Source: Pedobacter sp. PAMC26386
GTDB lineage: Bacteria; Bacteroidota; Bacteroidia; Sphingobacteriales; Sphingobacteriaceae
Length of the DNA stretch: 64,000 bases
Assembly (NCBI GenBank): GCA_014302835.1
Contig: CP060294.1
Span: forward strand, 3,807,067-3,871,066
Direction of reading: 5' to 3'
Shown: positions 62,560-64,000 of the stretch, in pieces
How positions within the stretch are numbered: the stretch's first letter is position 1
Layout of the letters: every line of letters starts with the position of its first letter
Made by a program: the position numbers and the translations under genes
The notes under the pieces: model-generated
Database searches by the model: none
Told to the model about the DNA's origin: nothing
Seen by the model: the letters and a program-made list of their open reading frames with translations, nothing else

Positions 62560-63185
62560 CAAACGTTCTCCATTCCATACTGCTTTAGTACATCAGCAGG
62601 TACGCCAGTCCATTTATTAGGGGTATTGCCTACATACCCCAGGTCTTTTACTCCAATTTCTGTGGTGAAAAATCCAGAGGCAGTCAGATCTCTCATCAGA
62701 CTAAAAAAAGCAGTTCCCTGCTGCATACCAGGTTTAACCTTCTTCGGATAAGCGATATCTTCCACTATTTCAATCCGCTGCTTTTCTGAGGCATCCTTAA
62801 AGGGTTGCTGAAAGCGGTTAAGACTTTGGATGTCCAGCCATTTCAAACCGCCACGCATAGGTGTCTGATTTTCGGGCATATCTTTGACGATAAACTCAAT
62901 AAATTCAGGCACCTTAGCATCTGTCGCACTTCCTGATTTCCCATCTTTCGGGATAATTATATCTGCCAGGATAGCAATGGTAGCCATTTCATGTGCATTA
63001 AAAAACTTTGCCGCATTTAGAGCTCTATCTCTTTCAACTTCGAAATTTTCTCTCCCTGGTTCTGCGACAGTCTTCCCCTCTGTTACTTTTTCTGTTGCCG
63101 GAACTCCCGGTTTACAGGCTTCCAGCAATACTGCTGAACTGATAGCCGTTAAGCCAATGGCTCTGAGTGATTCACGTCTGTTCAT
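62559..63185 (-). CDS. Gluconate 2-dehydrogenase subunit 3-like protein
   Basis: 208 aa. A signal-like N-terminus with twin arginines (MNRRESLRAIGLTAISSAVL) and a possible lipobox (LLEAC) precedes the gluconate-2-dh3 domain (about 55-190, with FFNAHEMATIAILADIIIPKD). Subunit 3 partners a GMC flavoenzyme in membrane sugar dehydrogenases. The RR motif suggests Tat export with the folded flavoprotein. 11 nt after the GMC gene. Confidence 0.9.
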   Translation of the reverse strand: MNRRESLRAIGLTAISSAVLLEACKPGVPATEKVTEGKTVAEPGRENFEVERDRALNAAKFFNAHEMATIAILADIIIPKDGKSGSATDAKVPEFIEFIVKDMPENQTPMRGGLKWLDIQSLNRFQQPFKDASEKQRIEIVEDIAYPKKVKPGMQQGTAFFSLMRDLTASGFFTTEIGVKDLGYVGNTPNKWTGVPADVLKQYGMENV

Positions 63186-63196
63186 GTCTACTGTGG

Positions 63197-64000
63197 TTAG
63201 CTTAGGTTTAGTTTTTTCTTTTGTTCAAGGATATATTCAGCTGTACGCATTGATAAAGCCAGAATCGTCCATGTGGCATTTTTATCTCCCTGCTGTACAA
63301 AAGGAGCTGCATCAACGACGAACAGATTTTGACAATCATGTGCCTGACACCATTTATTTAAAGCAGATTTTTTCGGATCGTCTCCCATTCTTACCGTACC
63401 GACCTCGTGAATGATTTTACCTGGAGCTTCAAGCCCATAATTGTCTTCAGGGCCATGAATTTTTGAGGTTACAATAGCACCCATTGTATGCATCATTTCC
63501 TGGAAGGTTTCTTGCATATGTTTGGCTTGTTTAACTTCTTCACCAGCCCATTTATAATTGAAACGAAGCACAGGAATACCATATTTATCTACAACTTTTG
63601 GATCTATCTCACAATAATTCGACTCCCTGGCTATCGCAGTTCCACGTCCGGCCATTCCAACTTGCGTACCAAAAAAGCGTCTATAATCATCTTTCAAACC
63701 GATACCATAGCCACCAGCCTCTTTCATCTTACCATCTTTACCTGGTACAGCACCATTCATATTTTCTATGCCGCCGCCAAAACCATAACCGGGCATATGT
63801 AATCCGCCACCATATTCAATATGATAACCTCTTGGGAAATCTAGTTTTTTATTGTCAAGCCACCATGGAGAGTAAATGTGAACACTACCTACACCATCTT
63901 CATTATAACGCTTACGATCTAGTAATTGAGGTAGAAAACCGCCTAAACTTGCGCCCGTAGAATCATGCAGATATTTACCAACTACATTACTGTTATTGGC
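63197..64000 (-). CDS. GMC-family flavin oxidoreductase, C-terminal part, cut by window edge
   Basis: The frame is open from base 64000 to the stop at 63197, giving the last 267 codons. The C-terminal GMC domain is clear: HEVGTVRMGDDPKKSALNKW with the catalytic His region, and LFVVDAAPFVQQGDKNATW. The FAD-binding N-terminus lies outside the window. These enzymes oxidise sugars or sugar derivatives in the periplasm, transferring electrons through partner subunits. Substrate unknown. Confidence 0.92.
   Translation of the reverse strand, partial: ANNSNVVGKYLHDSTGASLGGFLPQLLDRKRYNEDGVGSVHIYSPWWLDNKKLDFPRGYHIEYGGGLHMPGYGFGGGIENMNGAVPGKDGKMKEAGGYGIGLKDDYRRFFGTQVGMAGRGTAIARESNYCEIDPKVVDKYGIPVLRFNYKWAGEEVKQAKHMQETFQEMMHTMGAIVTSKIHGPEDNYGLEAPGKIIHEVGTVRMGDDPKKSALNKWCQAHDCQNLFVVDAAPFVQQGDKNATWTILALSMRTAEYILEQKKKLNLS

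Overview
The window looks like chromosome of a Bacteroidota bacterium, most likely a Sphingobacteriaceae member close to Pedobacter. This rests on SusC/SusD outer-membrane proteins, an ECF sigma/FecR pair with a DUF4974-type tail, Bacteroidota-type promoters (TTG, 19-20 nt, TAnnTTTG) before several genes, and near-absence of Shine-Dalgarno sequences. The genus is inference; no rRNA is present. No CRISPR array, intact insertion sequence or prophage was seen.

1-9 kb (minus strand) is the translation core: tRNA-Thr(UGU)-Tyr-Gly-Thr(GGU)-tuf-tRNA-Trp-secE-nusG-rplK-rplA-rplJ, preceded by xerC-hpf, rpsU, an acyl-CoA dehydrogenase, apt and a helix-hairpin-helix protein. rpsU and hpf carry the only clear Shine-Dalgarno sequences noticed.

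9-23 kb holds a bifunctional acyltransferase resembling OlsF (plus strand), a multiply frameshifted TlpA-like pseudogene, an Oar-like TonB-dependent receptor, an Mpo1-like protein, rny, zapA with a small coiled-coil partner, pheT, radC and rpsT. A 6S-like RNA fold lies between zapA and rny.

23-36.4 kb is accessory. A likely minus-strand operon encodes a LytTR regulator, a TonB-dependent receptor, a parallel beta-helix lipoprotein and a diheme cytochrome c. The last two match a recognised but functionally unassigned gene pair. Next come a palindrome with an 11-bp repeat array, an aldehyde dehydrogenase, purN, a universal stress protein, two small membrane proteins, a serine hydrolase broken by one frameshift, and a GH18 lipoprotein flanked by two diverged copies of the purH upstream region.

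36.8-46 kb is housekeeping: purH, the mreB-mreC-mreD-mrdA-rodA cell-shape cluster, an acidic hypothetical protein convergent with rodA, and tdk. 46-48.2 kb has a small XRE regulator and two tandem 250-aa paralogs of unknown function with an internal repeat.

48.7-57.3 kb is a nutrient-uptake locus: ECF sigma factor, FecR anti-sigma, SusC with an STN signalling domain, SusD and a heparan-glucosaminide acetyltransferase-like membrane protein. A terminator-like hairpin on the opposite strand between fecR and susC suggests an antisense RNA. 57.3-64 kb (minus strand) holds two likely operons: GntP-type transporter, RidA, a D-threonine aldolase/D-serine dehydratase-like enzyme and an M19 dipeptidase; and a GMC oxidoreductase (cut by the window end), a gluconate-2-dehydrogenase subunit-3-like protein and an S66 LD-carboxypeptidase/MccF-like peptidase.
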